From positions 432,833 through 496,832 of the forward strand of contig JADKJV010000002.1 of the NCBI GenBank assembly GCA_016720825.1: a stretch of DNA of 64,000 nt. Direction: 5' to 3'. The position numbers and the translations under genes were made by a program. The notes beneath the pieces are model-generated. The model was not told where the DNA came from and did not search any database. It saw nothing but the letters and a program-made list of their open reading frames with translations. Of the stretch, positions 1-9,800 are shown one piece after another (the first letter of the stretch is position 1; each line of letters begins with the position of its first letter). This DNA is from Chitinophagaceae bacterium. Its GTDB lineage: Bacteria; Bacteroidota; Bacteroidia; Chitinophagales; Chitinophagaceae.

Positions 1-50
1 GTAGTGGCTGCGAGGATCCCGGTCAGGATCCAGCGAATGGACTTACTCAT
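1..50 (-). CDS. 5' end of an unidentified gene (cut by window edge)
   Basis: Only the first 16 or so codons are present, read leftward from an ATG at 48-50. The translation begins MSKSIRWILTGILAATT: two basic residues followed by a hydrophobic run, as in a signal peptide or N-terminal membrane anchor. The rest lies outside the window, so no function can be given. Periplasmic adaptor proteins of RND pumps often start this way, but that is only a resemblance. Confidence 0.4.
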   Translation of the reverse strand, partial: MSKSIRWILTGILAAT

Positions 51-183
51 GGCTTTTTACTTTATGGTTGTTTCAATGCGGTGCGTGATCCAATTTAAAG
101 ATGTGAATTTGTTTTATCAATCAACGTTGAAATATGACAAGCTTCGTAGTTTCAGTGACAAATGGTAGAAATGTTACGAGTTG

Positions 184-267
184 CCAGTTACCAGTTACCG
201 GTTGCCAGTTACCAGTTACCGGTTGCCAGTTACCGGTTGCCAGTTACCGGTTGCCAGTTACCGGTTA
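184..267 (+). repeat. Heptamer array, CCRGTTR x12
   Basis: Twelve consecutive 7-bp units of the form CCAGTTA, CCGGTTG or CCGGTTA run without a break. Because 7 is not a multiple of 3, all three frames stay open and give look-alike peptides, so the short reading frames across this stretch are artefacts. A five-unit array of the same family lies in the opposite orientation at 538-572. Confidence 0.9.
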
Positions 268-271
268 CCTT

Positions 272-404
272 CCTGCCACCTGCTTCCTGCTACCTGCTAC
301 CTGCCACCTGTTACCTGCCACCTGCTACCTGCCACCTGCTACCTGCTTCCTGCTACCTGCCACCTGCCACCTGCTACCTGCCACCTGCCTCCTGCTACCT
401 GTCA
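272..404 (+). repeat. Heptamer array, CCTGCYA-type x19
   Basis: Nineteen consecutive 7-bp units (CCTGCCA, CCTGCTA, CCTGCTT, CCTGTTA, CCTGCCT, CCTGTCA) follow the CCRGTTR array after a 4-bp junction. The same word family occurs at 4350-4391 and 4443-4546, 31220-31260, 36929-36977 and inside a gene at 52255-52345. The rest of this intergenic region (51-183 and 405-537) shows nothing I can name. Confidence 0.9.
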
Positions 405-537
405 CAGCATCCATTCTAAGTCAGAAAAAAATGAAGCGTGTGATTACATGAATGAAAAAAGGTTGCAAAAATGCAACCCCTTTGAATTTTCATATAATAC
501 CCGTTTCAATAAATATCCCTGCTTTCATAGTGTAAGG

Positions 538-572
538 ACTGGCAACTGGTAACTGGTAACTGGCAACCGGAA
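538..572 (-). repeat. Heptamer array after the receptor stop codon
   Basis: Five units read on the minus strand as CCGGTTG/CCAGTTA-type heptamers (plus-strand ACTGGCA, ACTGGTA, ACTGGTA, ACTGGCA, ACCGGAA). The array begins about 6 bases after the stop codon of the outer-membrane receptor gene, in that gene's direction of transcription. It is the same word as the array at 184-267 in opposite orientation, so the two could fold together. Confidence 0.8.
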
Positions 573-577
573 ACTTC

Positions 578-2985
578 CTAATGTCCTGCTTTCACCCTGC
601 CCTGCTCATCACCTGCACCACCCTGCTGCCTGCTTCCATTGGCTTTCAGTTTGCCTTTGTTGAAGCGCCAGGTAAAGCCCATGCTGATGGAGCGCTGGTC
701 GTTTACATTCGTGAATTGTGCATCTACATTGCTGTATTTGCTGTATCCATGGAATACGGAACCACGGAAAATGTCATTGAAGTTCAGTTTCACAGTCGCC
801 TTGTTTTTCAGGATCTGTTTGCTAAACCCGGCGTTGAATTGCTTGATTTGCTTTATAAAAATCACACCTTCAATTCCTTTGGTACGGTAGAAACCACTTA
901 CTTCACCTGCCCAGCCTTTGCCCCATTTAAACTGCTGCTGCATCTGGATGATAAATGTTGCTGTGCTGATTGAAATCCTGTCATTGTTCACAATTCCCTT
1001 GAAATGGTTGTTGGCAAAATTCATATATACAGAACCTGACCACCATTTCTTTATTTCTTTATAAGCAGTCACCGTTAAACCAATTTGTTCATGTGATGCA
1101 ATATTCGCCTTCTTGATAAATGTTTCATTGGTCAGTTCATTCTGCTCAATCACCTGCTGGATGATATCCGTTGTCCGGCTGTAGTTCAGCGTAGTAGTCA
1201 GGAAACTTTTATACGTATGGCTCAGTTCAATATTATGGCTGAACTGGGGTTTCAGGTTGGGATTACCCTGTTCAAAAGTATAACGATCCAGGAAGTGGAT
1301 AAAAGGATTCAGGTCACCATAATCCGGGCGGTTGATCCTGCGGCCGTAATTAATCACAAACTGGTTTTTCTCGTTGGCACTGTATTGCAGGTATGCCGTA
1401 GGGAATAACTGTGTATAATGACGGCTGAACCGGATACCGGTAGTCAACTGGTCACCTTTCGCATTCGTATTTTCTACACGGAGGCCAAACTGTCCGCTCC
1501 ATTTTTTCCCAAGCGGGCGGTTGTAATTTCTGGCCATTCCGCAGGCTGTCGTAATTCGCATCATTATCTGTTTTTCACATAGCTGGTTTTGAAACCGGCT
1601 TCAAATTTGGCACCGTTTTTCAGTGGTTTGGTATAGTCTGCTTTTGCACTGTAAATAGTTATATCCTGTGGCAGGTTTCCCATCAGCGTATCTGGTGTTT
1701 GGGTCAGCTGTCCGGAAGTATTATAATATGAACTGATCAGTGGCTGGGTGCTTGAGGAACGATACTGCACATAATCCACGTTGGCACTGAGTTCCTGTCC
1801 AGTTGTATCAAACACAGTAGTCAGGTTAATATTACCGCTGAAATTTTTCCATTTCTCTTTGTTCTCTGAGTATGCACCGGTTTTTGACAGCAGCACTTTA
1901 TTCGGATCAAAAATATCTGTATTGGTAATGCTCTCCCAGGTACTTGGATTATAATATCCATTCAGCACAAACCCGATGGTTGTTTTCTTACTGGCTGTAT
2001 AATCCATTCCCAGTTTGGCACTGTAATAATGGCTGCGGTTCTGCATATTGGATACCTGGTCAAATATGGATGTGATTTCTTTTGTACCTGCTGTGCGGAA
2101 ATTCCTGTAAATACTCAGCGATTCACGGCGGTGATTCCTGTTATAACTCAGGTTACTGAAAAAATTGATTTTACCATTGCGGTAATTAAAACTGGCCGCT
2201 TCATTAAAACGGGGAAAGAATGCCTGTGTATAGCCGGTAGTAATACTGCCACTGTAACCAAACTGTTTGTTCTTTTTGGTTTTAATATTTATCACACCGG
2301 CATTACCGGCTGCATCATATTTTGCAGGGGGATTTGTCATAATTTCAATCTGGTCAAGCTGGCTGGCGGTCATACTGCGGAGCATATTAGCCAGGTCCTG
2401 GCCACTCAGGTAACTGGGACGTCCATCAATCATCACCATCACACCTGATTTACCTTTGAGGCTGATATTCCCGTCTTTGTCAACCGTGATGCCCGGAGAT
2501 TTCTCCAGTACTTCCAGTGCAGATTTACCTACATTGGTTACGGCGGCTTCAACATTTACAATAGTCCTGTCGGTCTTTTGCTCAATTAATGGCCTGCGTG
2601 CAACAACAGTAACACCGGTTTCTGTTTTCACTGCCGGGAGCAGTTCAATTGCTTTCACATCAACTTCAGGATTAGCCTGGCTGATTTCAAAAGGGCCTGA
2701 AAAGGCGGTCTGGTGACCAACAGCACTTATCATAACCATATAAGTGCCTGCGGGAATCAGTTCTATTGTATAATGGCCAGACCTGTCGGCCACACTCATC
2801 TTTACAACGGTTGAGTCTGTATTACGTATTAATGTTATGGTAGCTGTTTCAATGATCCGGGCACTTTCATCTTTCACAGTGCCTTTCACTTTTCCCATAA
2901 ACGGGCCGCCTGGTTTTTCCTGTGCGCCTGCATTCAGTGCGAATACTGCAGCAAAAAGGGCGACGAGGAAGAAAATTTGTTTCAT
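578..2985 (-). CDS. TonB-dependent outer-membrane receptor family protein (frameshifted)
   Basis: An outer-membrane beta-barrel protein of the OMP_b-brl_3 type. The signal peptide starts at the ATG at 2985 (MKQIFFLVALFAAVFALNAGAQ); an earlier in-frame start at 3033 would put a poor leader before it. A carboxypeptidase-regulatory-like domain follows, then a plug domain (IVNVEAAVTN..GVMVMIDGRPSYLSG) and a long barrel ending in WRFNKGK. The frame breaks near 1570: after SYVKNR the continuation DNDANYDSLRNGQ is in another frame. It breaks again near 1530, where the barrel resumes at YNRPLGKKW. Relatives usually carry around 20 more residues between those blocks, so a small deletion as well as an indel is likely. 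Its ligand is unknown. No SusD partner is adjacent, so a siderophore or peptide substrate is as possible as a glycan. Whether it is a true pseudogene or a sequence error is undecided. Confidence 0.75.
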
Positions 2986-3329
2986 GACTTTGGTTTTAAT
3001 GATTTGTTCTGTGTTTTGACTATTACAGGTCAAACTTAGGTACTTTGCATTGCTTAGTACATTGTTTTAAAATGAACGGCCTATTTTAGGGATATACGGC
3101 CGTTTTCCTGCAATATGCATGTGACGTCTGAGGGGAAACCTGGTTACAGAAATGGTGTCTTCTGTGATAAGTGGCAGTTTCTGTGTATAAACGGATTTTC
3201 GCTTAGCAATTGAAAATCAGTTAAATAACTACTTGATATCAATCAATTTGCTGATAAGCAGGTATTTAAAGACAACTGCCTGCTGGCATTCCAACTCCCG
3301 GATTCCTTATATTGCGTAAAACTTTGGAA

Positions 3330-4346
3330 ATGAAGATTGATTTCAGGTCAGATACCGTTACAGTCCCCGGTCAGGGTATGTTTGAGGCTATGATGAAGGC
3401 TAAAGTAGGTGATGATGTGTTTGGTGAGGACCCCTCAATCAATGAACTGGAAGGCATGACAGCCTCAATGTTTGGGATGGAAGCGGCACTTTATTGCCCT
3501 TCCGGAACAATGACGAACCAAATTGCCATTAACTGTCATACCAGGCCCGGTGACGAGGTGATTTGTGATGAATCTTCCCATGTTTACCAATATGAAGGCG
3601 GAGGTATTGCCCGCAATTCCGGTTCTTCAGTAAAACTATTAACAGGCGACAGGGGCAGGATTACAGCTGACCAGGTGCTGGCTGCCATCAATCCGGATGA
3701 TCCGCACAGGGCCTGGACCAGACTGGTTTCACTTGAAAATACAAGTAACCGTGGTGGCGGCAGTTGTTATGATTTTAATGAGATAAAGAAAATCGGTGCA
3801 TTATGTAAGGAAAAAAATCTCGGCTTTCACCTCGATGGTGCGCGATTATGGAATGCCCTTGTTGCAAAGCAGGAAACACCGAAACAATACGGGGAAGTGT
3901 TCGACAGTATTTCTGTTTGCCTGAGTAAGAGCCTCGGTTGTCCCGTGGGCAGTTTATTACTAGGCAAAAAAGAATTTATTCACCGTGCGCGTCGTGTACG
4001 TAAGGCCTTCGGTGGCGGTATGCGCCAGGCCGGTTTCCTGGCAGCTGCAGGGATTTATGCATTGCAGCATAATATTGAAAGACTTTCAGATGATCACGCA
4101 CATGCAAAAACGATCGCTGCATCCCTGGAAGGAAAATCATTTACTGAATATGTATTACCGGTAGAAACGAATATCATCATCTTCCAGCTCAAAGCCGGCC
4201 AGTCCGCCCCTGCCCTCGTTACAAAACTGAAAGAATATGATATCTGGGCTTATGCCATCGCCCCCGACAGGGTCAGGCTCGTGCTGCATTTGGATATCAC
4301 GCCAGAGATGGTTACAAAAACAGTGGAAGTTTTATCTGGAATGTAA
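3330..4346 (+). CDS. ltaE: L-threonine aldolase, low specificity
   Basis: A PLP-dependent fold-type I enzyme that cleaves L-threonine or L-allo-threonine to glycine and acetaldehyde in the cytoplasm. The protein from the ATG at 3330 (MKIDFRSDTVTVPGQGM) has the family's first motif at its N-terminus, which decides against the TTG at 3312. The PLP lysine lies in SVCLSKSLGCPVGSLLLG and the aspartate region in GFHLDGARLWNA. Length of 338 residues is normal. It is transcribed divergently from the outer-membrane receptor across about 340 bases. A near match to the minus-7 box (TATATTG, 3308-3314) lies just upstream. A heptamer array begins three bases after its stop codon. Confidence 0.93.
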   Translation: MKIDFRSDTVTVPGQGMFEAMMKAKVGDDVFGEDPSINELEGMTASMFGMEAALYCPSGTMTNQIAINCHTRPGDEVICDESSHVYQYEGGGIARNSGSSVKLLTGDRGRITADQVLAAINPDDPHRAWTRLVSLENTSNRGGGSCYDFNEIKKIGALCKEKNLGFHLDGARLWNALVAKQETPKQYGEVFDSISVCLSKSLGCPVGSLLLGKKEFIHRARRVRKAFGGGMRQAGFLAAAGIYALQHNIERLSDDHAHAKTIAASLEGKSFTEYVLPVETNIIIFQLKAGQSAPALVTKLKEYDIWAYAIAPDRVRLVLHLDITPEMVTKTVEVLSGM

Positions 4347-4349
4347 AAA

Positions 4350-4391
4350 CAGGTAACAGGTAGCAGGATGCAGGTAGCAGGTGGCAGGTGA
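4350..4391 (+). repeat. Heptamer array CAGGTAR-type x6 after ltaE stop
   Basis: Six 7-bp units (CAGGTAA, CAGGTAG, CAGGATG, CAGGTAG, CAGGTGG, CAGGTGA) start three bases after the ltaE stop codon. The word is the reverse complement of the array at 4443-4546, so the two could form a long stem around the A/T-rich spacer 4392-4440 and might act as a transcription terminator. Confidence 0.85.
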
Positions 4392-4442
4392 ACCCTGCAT
4401 ATTAATATACTTAACTATTAAGCGTTCGTCTGCTCGCTGCAT

Positions 4443-4546
4443 CCTGCTCCCTGCCTCCTGCTACCTGCCTCCTGCTACCTGCATCCTGCAAACTGCTCCC
4501 TGCAACCTGCTCCCTGCTCCCTGCTCCTGCTCCCTGTTGCCTGACA
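4443..4546 (+). repeat. Heptamer array CCTGCTM-type, about 15 units
   Basis: Units CCTGCTC, CCTGCCT, CCTGCTA, CCTGCAT, CCTGCAA and similar run with one ACTGCTC and one 6-base unit. They lie in opposite orientation to 4350-4391 and end about 50 bases before the pgi promoter box. Confidence 0.85.
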
Positions 4547-4597
4547 AATATCATACACCGAACTATCAACAGAATTGCCTGCTTATAACGAATGGTT

Positions 4598-4605
4598 TAT
4601 TTTTG
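4598..4605 (+). promoter_or_regulatory. Candidate minus-7 box for pgi
   Basis: TATTTTTG matches the Bacteroidota housekeeping minus-7 consensus TAnnTTTG, 13 bases before the pgi ATG. No clear minus-33 TTTG is seen, and the upstream side is occupied by the heptamer array. Confidence 0.5.
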
Positions 4606-4618
4606 ACAAAACTGGTAT

Positions 4619-6270
4619 ATGCTTCCTGCAATCAATCCTACAACCACCAAGGCCTGGTCTTTATTAACTGAACACCAGCGGCAGCTTTCTACTGTACACA
4701 TGCGTGAGTTGTTTGCGGCAGACCCGCAACGTTTTAGTAAATTCTCTAATTGCCTGGAGGACCTGGTTTTTGATTACTCGAAGAATATAATTACAGAGAA
4801 AACCGTTGAGATCCTGCTTGGGCTGGCTAAAGAATGCAGGTTAGCAGAAGCGGTTGAAGCCATGTTCAGCGGGGATCCCATCAACCAGACTGAAAACAGG
4901 TCTGTACTGCATACAGCCCTGCGCAATTTTTCAGGTGAGGCTGTTTTTGCCAATGGCGTGGATGTGATGCCCGGGGTAAAAAAGGTTCTGAGACAGATGA
5001 AGGCTTTCAGCAAATCTGTGCATGAGGCGGCTTCAGGGGTTATACAGGCAAGAAAATCCGTTATATCGTAAATATAGGTATCGGTGGAAGCGACCTTGGT
5101 CCGCTGATGGTAACGGAAGCACTGCGGCCTTATTGGGTGGAGGGTATTGAGACTTATTTTGTTTCCAATGTTGACGGAACGCATATTATAGAAACCTTAC
5201 GAAAAGTTGACCCGGAAAGGACTTTATTCCTGGTTGCTTCAAAAACATTTACGACCCAGGAGACTATGACCAATGCGCAAACGGCTCGCAGCTGGTTCCT
5301 GGCAAAAGCAAAACACGAAAAACACATTGCCAAACATTTTGTAGCCTTATCCACCAATGAAAAAGAAGTGGTGCAGTTTGGCATTGACCGGAAGAATATG
5401 TTTGAGTTCTGGGATTGGGTTGGCGGCCGTTATTCTTTGTGGAGTGCGATTGGGCTTTCCATTTCCCTGACCATTGGATACAGGAATTACGAGCAATTAC
5501 TCAAGGGTGCATTTAAGGCTGATCAGCATTTCAGGACAGCACCTCATGATAAGAATATACCAGTGATCATGGCCTTACTGGGCTGCTGGTATGGAAATTT
5601 CTGGGGTGCACAAACGGAAGCGATACTTCCTTACGACCAGTATATGCATCGCTTTGCCGCTTATTTCCAGCAGGGCAATATGGAGAGTAACGGGAAATCG
5701 GTTGACCGGAACGGGGAACTGGTATCCTATCCTACTGGTCCTGTAATCTGGGGCGAGCCCGGCACTAATGGCCAGCATGCATTTTACCAGCTGATCCACC
5801 AGGGAACGCCGTTGATCCCCTGTGATTTCATTGCCCCGGCGAAATCCCATAACCCCACCGGTGACCATCATGTAAAATTGCTGAGTAATTTCTTTGCGCA
5901 GACAGAAGCGCTGATGAATGGCAAATCAGAAACTGAAGCCCAGGCAGAACTTGAAAAAGCAGGCTTAAGTCCTGAGCAAATAAGCCGCTTATTACCGTAT
6001 AAAATATTTACCGGGAACAAACCTTCTAATTCTTTCCTGCTGAAGAAAGTAACGCCTGCAGCCCTGGGGCAACTGATTGCACTGTATGAGCACAAAATAT
6101 TCACGCAGGGCATTATCTGGAATATTTTCAGTTTTGACCAATGGGGCGTTGAACTCGGCAAACAGCTGGCGGTGAAAATATTACCGGAGCTGACAGCCAA
6201 AACTGAGGCGAGCACACATGATTCGTCTACGAACAGCCTGATCAATGCATGGAAGAAAATGAAAAAATAG
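4619..6270 (+). CDS. pgi: Glucose-6-phosphate isomerase (one frameshift)
   Basis: Interconverts glucose 6-phosphate and fructose 6-phosphate in glycolysis and gluconeogenesis. Family signatures are clear: NIGIGGSDLGP, the GGRYSLWSAIGLSI block, and near the C-terminus the signature EHKIFTQG..NIFSFDQWGVELGK. The start is the ATG at 4619 (MLPAINPTTTKAW). The frame breaks near 5030: the upstream part ends in SKSVHEA, and GFRGYTGKKIRYIVNIGIGGSD continues in a second frame, consistent with one missing base. The combined length of about 550 residues is normal for the long bacterial form. As a central enzyme with perfect conservation on both sides of the break, the shift is most likely a sequence error. 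Confidence 0.92.
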
Positions 6271-6279
6271 TTATCTTCA

Positions 6280-6294
6280 GATCAGAAACTGATC
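6280..6294. promoter_or_regulatory. Perfect dyad GATCAG-AAA-CTGATC in leader
   Basis: A 6-bp perfect inverted repeat with a 3-bp centre ends three bases before the ATG at 6298. It could be a small operator or an RNA hairpin at the ribosome binding site, but it is short enough to be chance. Confidence 0.25.
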
Positions 6295-6297
6295 GCC

Positions 6298-6651
6298 ATG
6301 AAAAAAATATTTCTTGTACTTGGTATAGCCATTGCAGGATCTGCGATGGGCCAGCAAAAGGATTTATTCAATGTGGATGAATACCTGAAAAAACAAAAGA
6401 TTCCCTCCTATATACGTCCGGCTGATACGGTATTTGTATACAACCCTGCAAATCCGGCACCAAAGTCTTTGCTCAAATCGTTCGATCTTCCGAATGGGAA
6501 CCGGGTGTCTTTCCTCCCGCAGGATAATATGCCCTGTGTAGTCCCCAAGATGGAAGATTACAGCATTAATGTGCAGGGTTACCCTGCGATACAGCCCATG
6601 CAAAAACCGGTTGATCCGGTGCTCCCAAGAAGAATTATACCTATTTGGTAA
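6298..6651 (+). CDS. Small secreted protein of unknown function
   Basis: A 117-residue protein with a Sec signal peptide (MKKIFLVLGIAIAGSAMGQQ, probable cleavage after the GQ region). The remainder is proline-rich and contains no domain I recognise (SYIRPADTVFVYNPANPAPKSLLKSF, then DYSINVQGYPAIQPMQ). It follows pgi by 27 bases and may share its transcript. Its stop codon TAA is the first three bases of a repeat element also found at the mqnE stop codon. Confidence 0.7.
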   Translation: MKKIFLVLGIAIAGSAMGQQKDLFNVDEYLKKQKIPSYIRPADTVFVYNPANPAPKSLLKSFDLPNGNRVSFLPQDNMPCVVPKMEDYSINVQGYPAIQPMQKPVDPVLPRRIIPIW

Positions 6652-6760
6652 ATACATTTTACCACAAGGGACACAAAGAATAAACAAAGGTCACAAAGAA
6701 AACAGCCAGGCTGTTAACCTTGTGACCTTTGTTTTATCCTTGTGTTCTTTGTGGTTTTGT
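6649..6760. repeat. Nonamer-word inverted repeat starting at a stop codon
   Basis: From the stop codon TAA the sequence reads TAAATACATTTTACCACAAG and continues with CACAAAG-type words to about 6698. The complementary words follow from 6716 to about 6757. The two arms of roughly 40 bases pair around a short loop (aacagccaggctgtt region). The first 20 bases, stop codon included, are identical to the sequence at the mqnE stop codon (49172). Related CACAAAG words occur at 46465-46497. Confidence 0.8.
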
Positions 6761-6770
6761 ATTTCATCAC

Positions 6771-6804
6771 AAAAAAAGCCGCTCCATTTGCATGGAGCGG
6801 CTTT
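6771..6804 (-). terminator. Intrinsic terminator, T9SS gene
   Basis: A perfect 10-bp stem GCCGCTCCAT/ATGGAGCGGC (6778-6787 with 6792-6801) with a 4-base loop. On the minus strand it is followed by seven Ts, so it terminates the long leftward gene. On the plus strand it has only TTT. Confidence 0.88.
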
Positions 6805-6826
6805 GTATATGTAAGATTGTTATCTA

Positions 6827-9800
6827 CTATTGAACAATCAGTTGTCCGGCAACTACTTTACCAGTGAAGTGGTCAGCCACTTTCACAGTGTAAGTACCAG
6901 CAGGAACGTTAGTCACATCAAAGAACATGCTCAAATACGGAGCAGAACCTGAGTTGAGGTTAAACTGTTTGCTTGTGATAACCTGACCGAGTTGGTTATA
7001 AACCGTTACCACTCTCTTCTCAGCATAAGTGCTGTTGTAATACAGCCTTACCTGGAAGCGACCTGTAGTCGGGTTCGGGTAAATCCACAGTCTGTCAGAA
7101 GCTTCTGAACCAATTACCAGTGTGTTAGACTTGTTAGAGCAACCATTGGTAGAAAGAACAGTAGCCTGGTAAGTACCAACGCCATCGATGTTTACAGCGA
7201 TAGAGCTGGCAGTTGCACCTGCAACAGTAGAACCATTCAGGCTCCAGCTATAGCTGGCGGCTGCAGGCGTACTGGAAGCAGAGATTGTTGTAGTCTGACC
7301 AGGAGTGATCAGCAGGTCAGCAGAAGTGATTGTAACAACCGGCAGCGGAGTTACAGTCAGGATAGCAGCGCTAGAAGTAACAGCAGCACAAGGTGCAACA
7401 GTTACAATCACGCGGTAGCGGTATCCGTTTTGTGCAAGACCGGCTACGAATGTCAGGCTTGAACCTGTAGCGTTAGCAACGTTGGCATAAGTAATACCAC
7501 CGTCTGTGCTCACCTGCCACTGGTATGTAGGACCATTACCTGTAGCAACAACAGAGAAGGTAGCGTTAGCACCGTCGCAAGCTGTTACGTTAGCAGGTTG
7601 TGTTCCGATAACGGGAGGTGTATTTACAGTCAGGATAGCAGCAGAGCTGGTAACAGTTGTCGGAGGACAAGCACCAGTTACAACTACACGGTAACGATAA
7701 GTATTCATACCAACAGTTACACCAGTCAGTGTGAGTGTTGCAGATGTTGCACCACCGTAAACACCACCGTTGGTGATATTAGCGTAAGACACACCACCGT
7801 TGGTGCTTTCCTGCCACTGGTAAGTTGATCCAACAGGACCAGCAGTTACAGTGAAGGAAGCATTACCACCAGCGCAAGCTGCAGTGCTCTGCGGCTGTGC
7901 AGTGATAGAAGGCGGAGGCGTGATAGTAACGGTTGCAGTACCGGTGTTACCTGTACCAGGACAACCGTTCGCGCCAGTTACTGAAACGATAGAGTAAGTG
8001 GTTGTTACAGCAGGTGAAACCTGGATAGGAGTACCGCTTGTATAACCAGCAAACGTTGTGTTAGTAGTACCATTTGTATATACCAGTGTGTAAGGAGCAG
8101 CACCACCGGTAATTGTAACAATGATATTGTTTGTTGTGTTTGCGCAGATAGCTGAAGGAGGTCTTGCGTAAACCACGTTATCAACACCGATGAAATCTGA
8201 GTTAGCACCACCACCACCGTTGGTTACGAAATACCTGAAGGCAAGACGTCCAGAAGTGGGTGAAGCCAGACCAGAGATAGTAACAGTGAATTGCTGCCAT
8301 GCAACAGGATAACCAGAGCCGGTCAGACCGGGGTTGATATCGAGCAGCAGGTTAGTAAAGTCACCAACTGATGCGTTAGTAGCACCTACGTTAGCGCTGT
8401 TACCATTAGTGCTCATACGAACCTGTAACCTGTCGGGGAATGTACCGTCAGTTGTCCTTGTCCAGAAAGTGAATACATCACCATTGGTCAGGGTTACGTT
8501 CGGAGTAAACAACCAGTCGCTGATAGTACCAGGACCTGCAGTTGTTGTATTCTGGAAGTTAGCTGCGATATATGATGTAGCAGCACCACTTTGTGCGGGG
8601 AATACTGCAGAGTTACCCTGGAACCAGTTGGTTGTACCGCCTGGGTCGCTGAGGTTCTGCTGATTCCAGCCTGCAGGCAGGGGAATTGCTACTGTCCAGT
8701 CCTGACTGAAAATAGTAACAGGGCTGAGTGCGAATGTCATTGTAGCTGCTGTAGAGATACCTTTTACAGGAACAGTAGTTGTTGCCTGGCAACCATTGGC
8801 AGCAACACCGAGAACTGAATAGGTAATATCTGCAGAAGGAGTAGAAATAACGGTAGCACCATTGGTTGTATTTAAACCAGTGGCAGGGCTCCATGTATAA
8901 GAAGAAGCACCAGAAGCTGTCAGGGTAACAGGAGCGCAACCGCCGGGGTTCGGGGTTACAACTAATGTCGGGTTAGCCTGTACTGTTACAGTAACGTTGT
9001 TATTACCGGCGCAAGGACCAGCAGTAATGTTAGCTGTATAAGTAGTGGTAGCTGCAGGTGAAGCATATACAGTAGAGAGTGCAGTTCCGGCAACATACGG
9101 AGTTGTACCAGCAGGGTTAGTGAACAGACCTGTGATAGGAGTCCAAGTAGCTACTGGAGCAATACGGAATGTTATGCTGAAACCTGATAATGAACCTACG
9201 TCACCACCGCCATCATCTGTTGCATACAGAGACCAGTTACCGTTGGGGTCACCGGTGAATGAAGACAGAAGCGGTGTGGGCTGTGTAACAGCACCAGGAC
9301 CCGGAGCAGGGAAGTTATCGGGTTCGTTACCGATAGTTCCTACCAGGTTTGTGGGTTTGTATGTACCAGATGAAAGTGCAGTAGCTGAAAGGTTAGCTAT
9401 AGCGGCATCACTTAATACAAAGTTTAATCCGGCTACAGAACCGGTTCCACCAACGTCAGACAGCAGTATTACACGTTGTCCAGCGGGGGAAACCAGCACG
9501 ATATCAACGTCAGAAGCCCATGTATGTGTAAAGCCACTCAGTGTAACTGACTGAACTGTTACACCAGCTGTTGGCAGGGCTGCAACGTTAATTGTAGAGG
9601 GATATGGGGTAGCAGGAGCACCGGCAGCTGTACCAGTACCTGCTGCAGGAACCGTAATGGCTGCTGCGCTGGTAAAGGTCTGCGTAGTTGCACCTGTTGG
9701 TGTAACTGTTAACGGCTGTACTGTACCAGCACAGATTGTAGCTGCATCCGGAGTTAAACAAGTACAGGGCGTAACAGTGAGTGTTCTTGTAGTAACAGCT

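Noticed and set aside
134..552. Three overlapping reading frames coding Leu-Pro-Ala-Thr-Cys repeats
   Set aside because: They are produced by 7-bp tandem arrays that leave all three frames open; no start signal or conserved protein.
8613..8939. Cys- and Tyr-rich minus-strand frame
   Set aside because: Alternative frame of the large T9SS gene; composition is a by-product of its Thr/Gly/Val codons.
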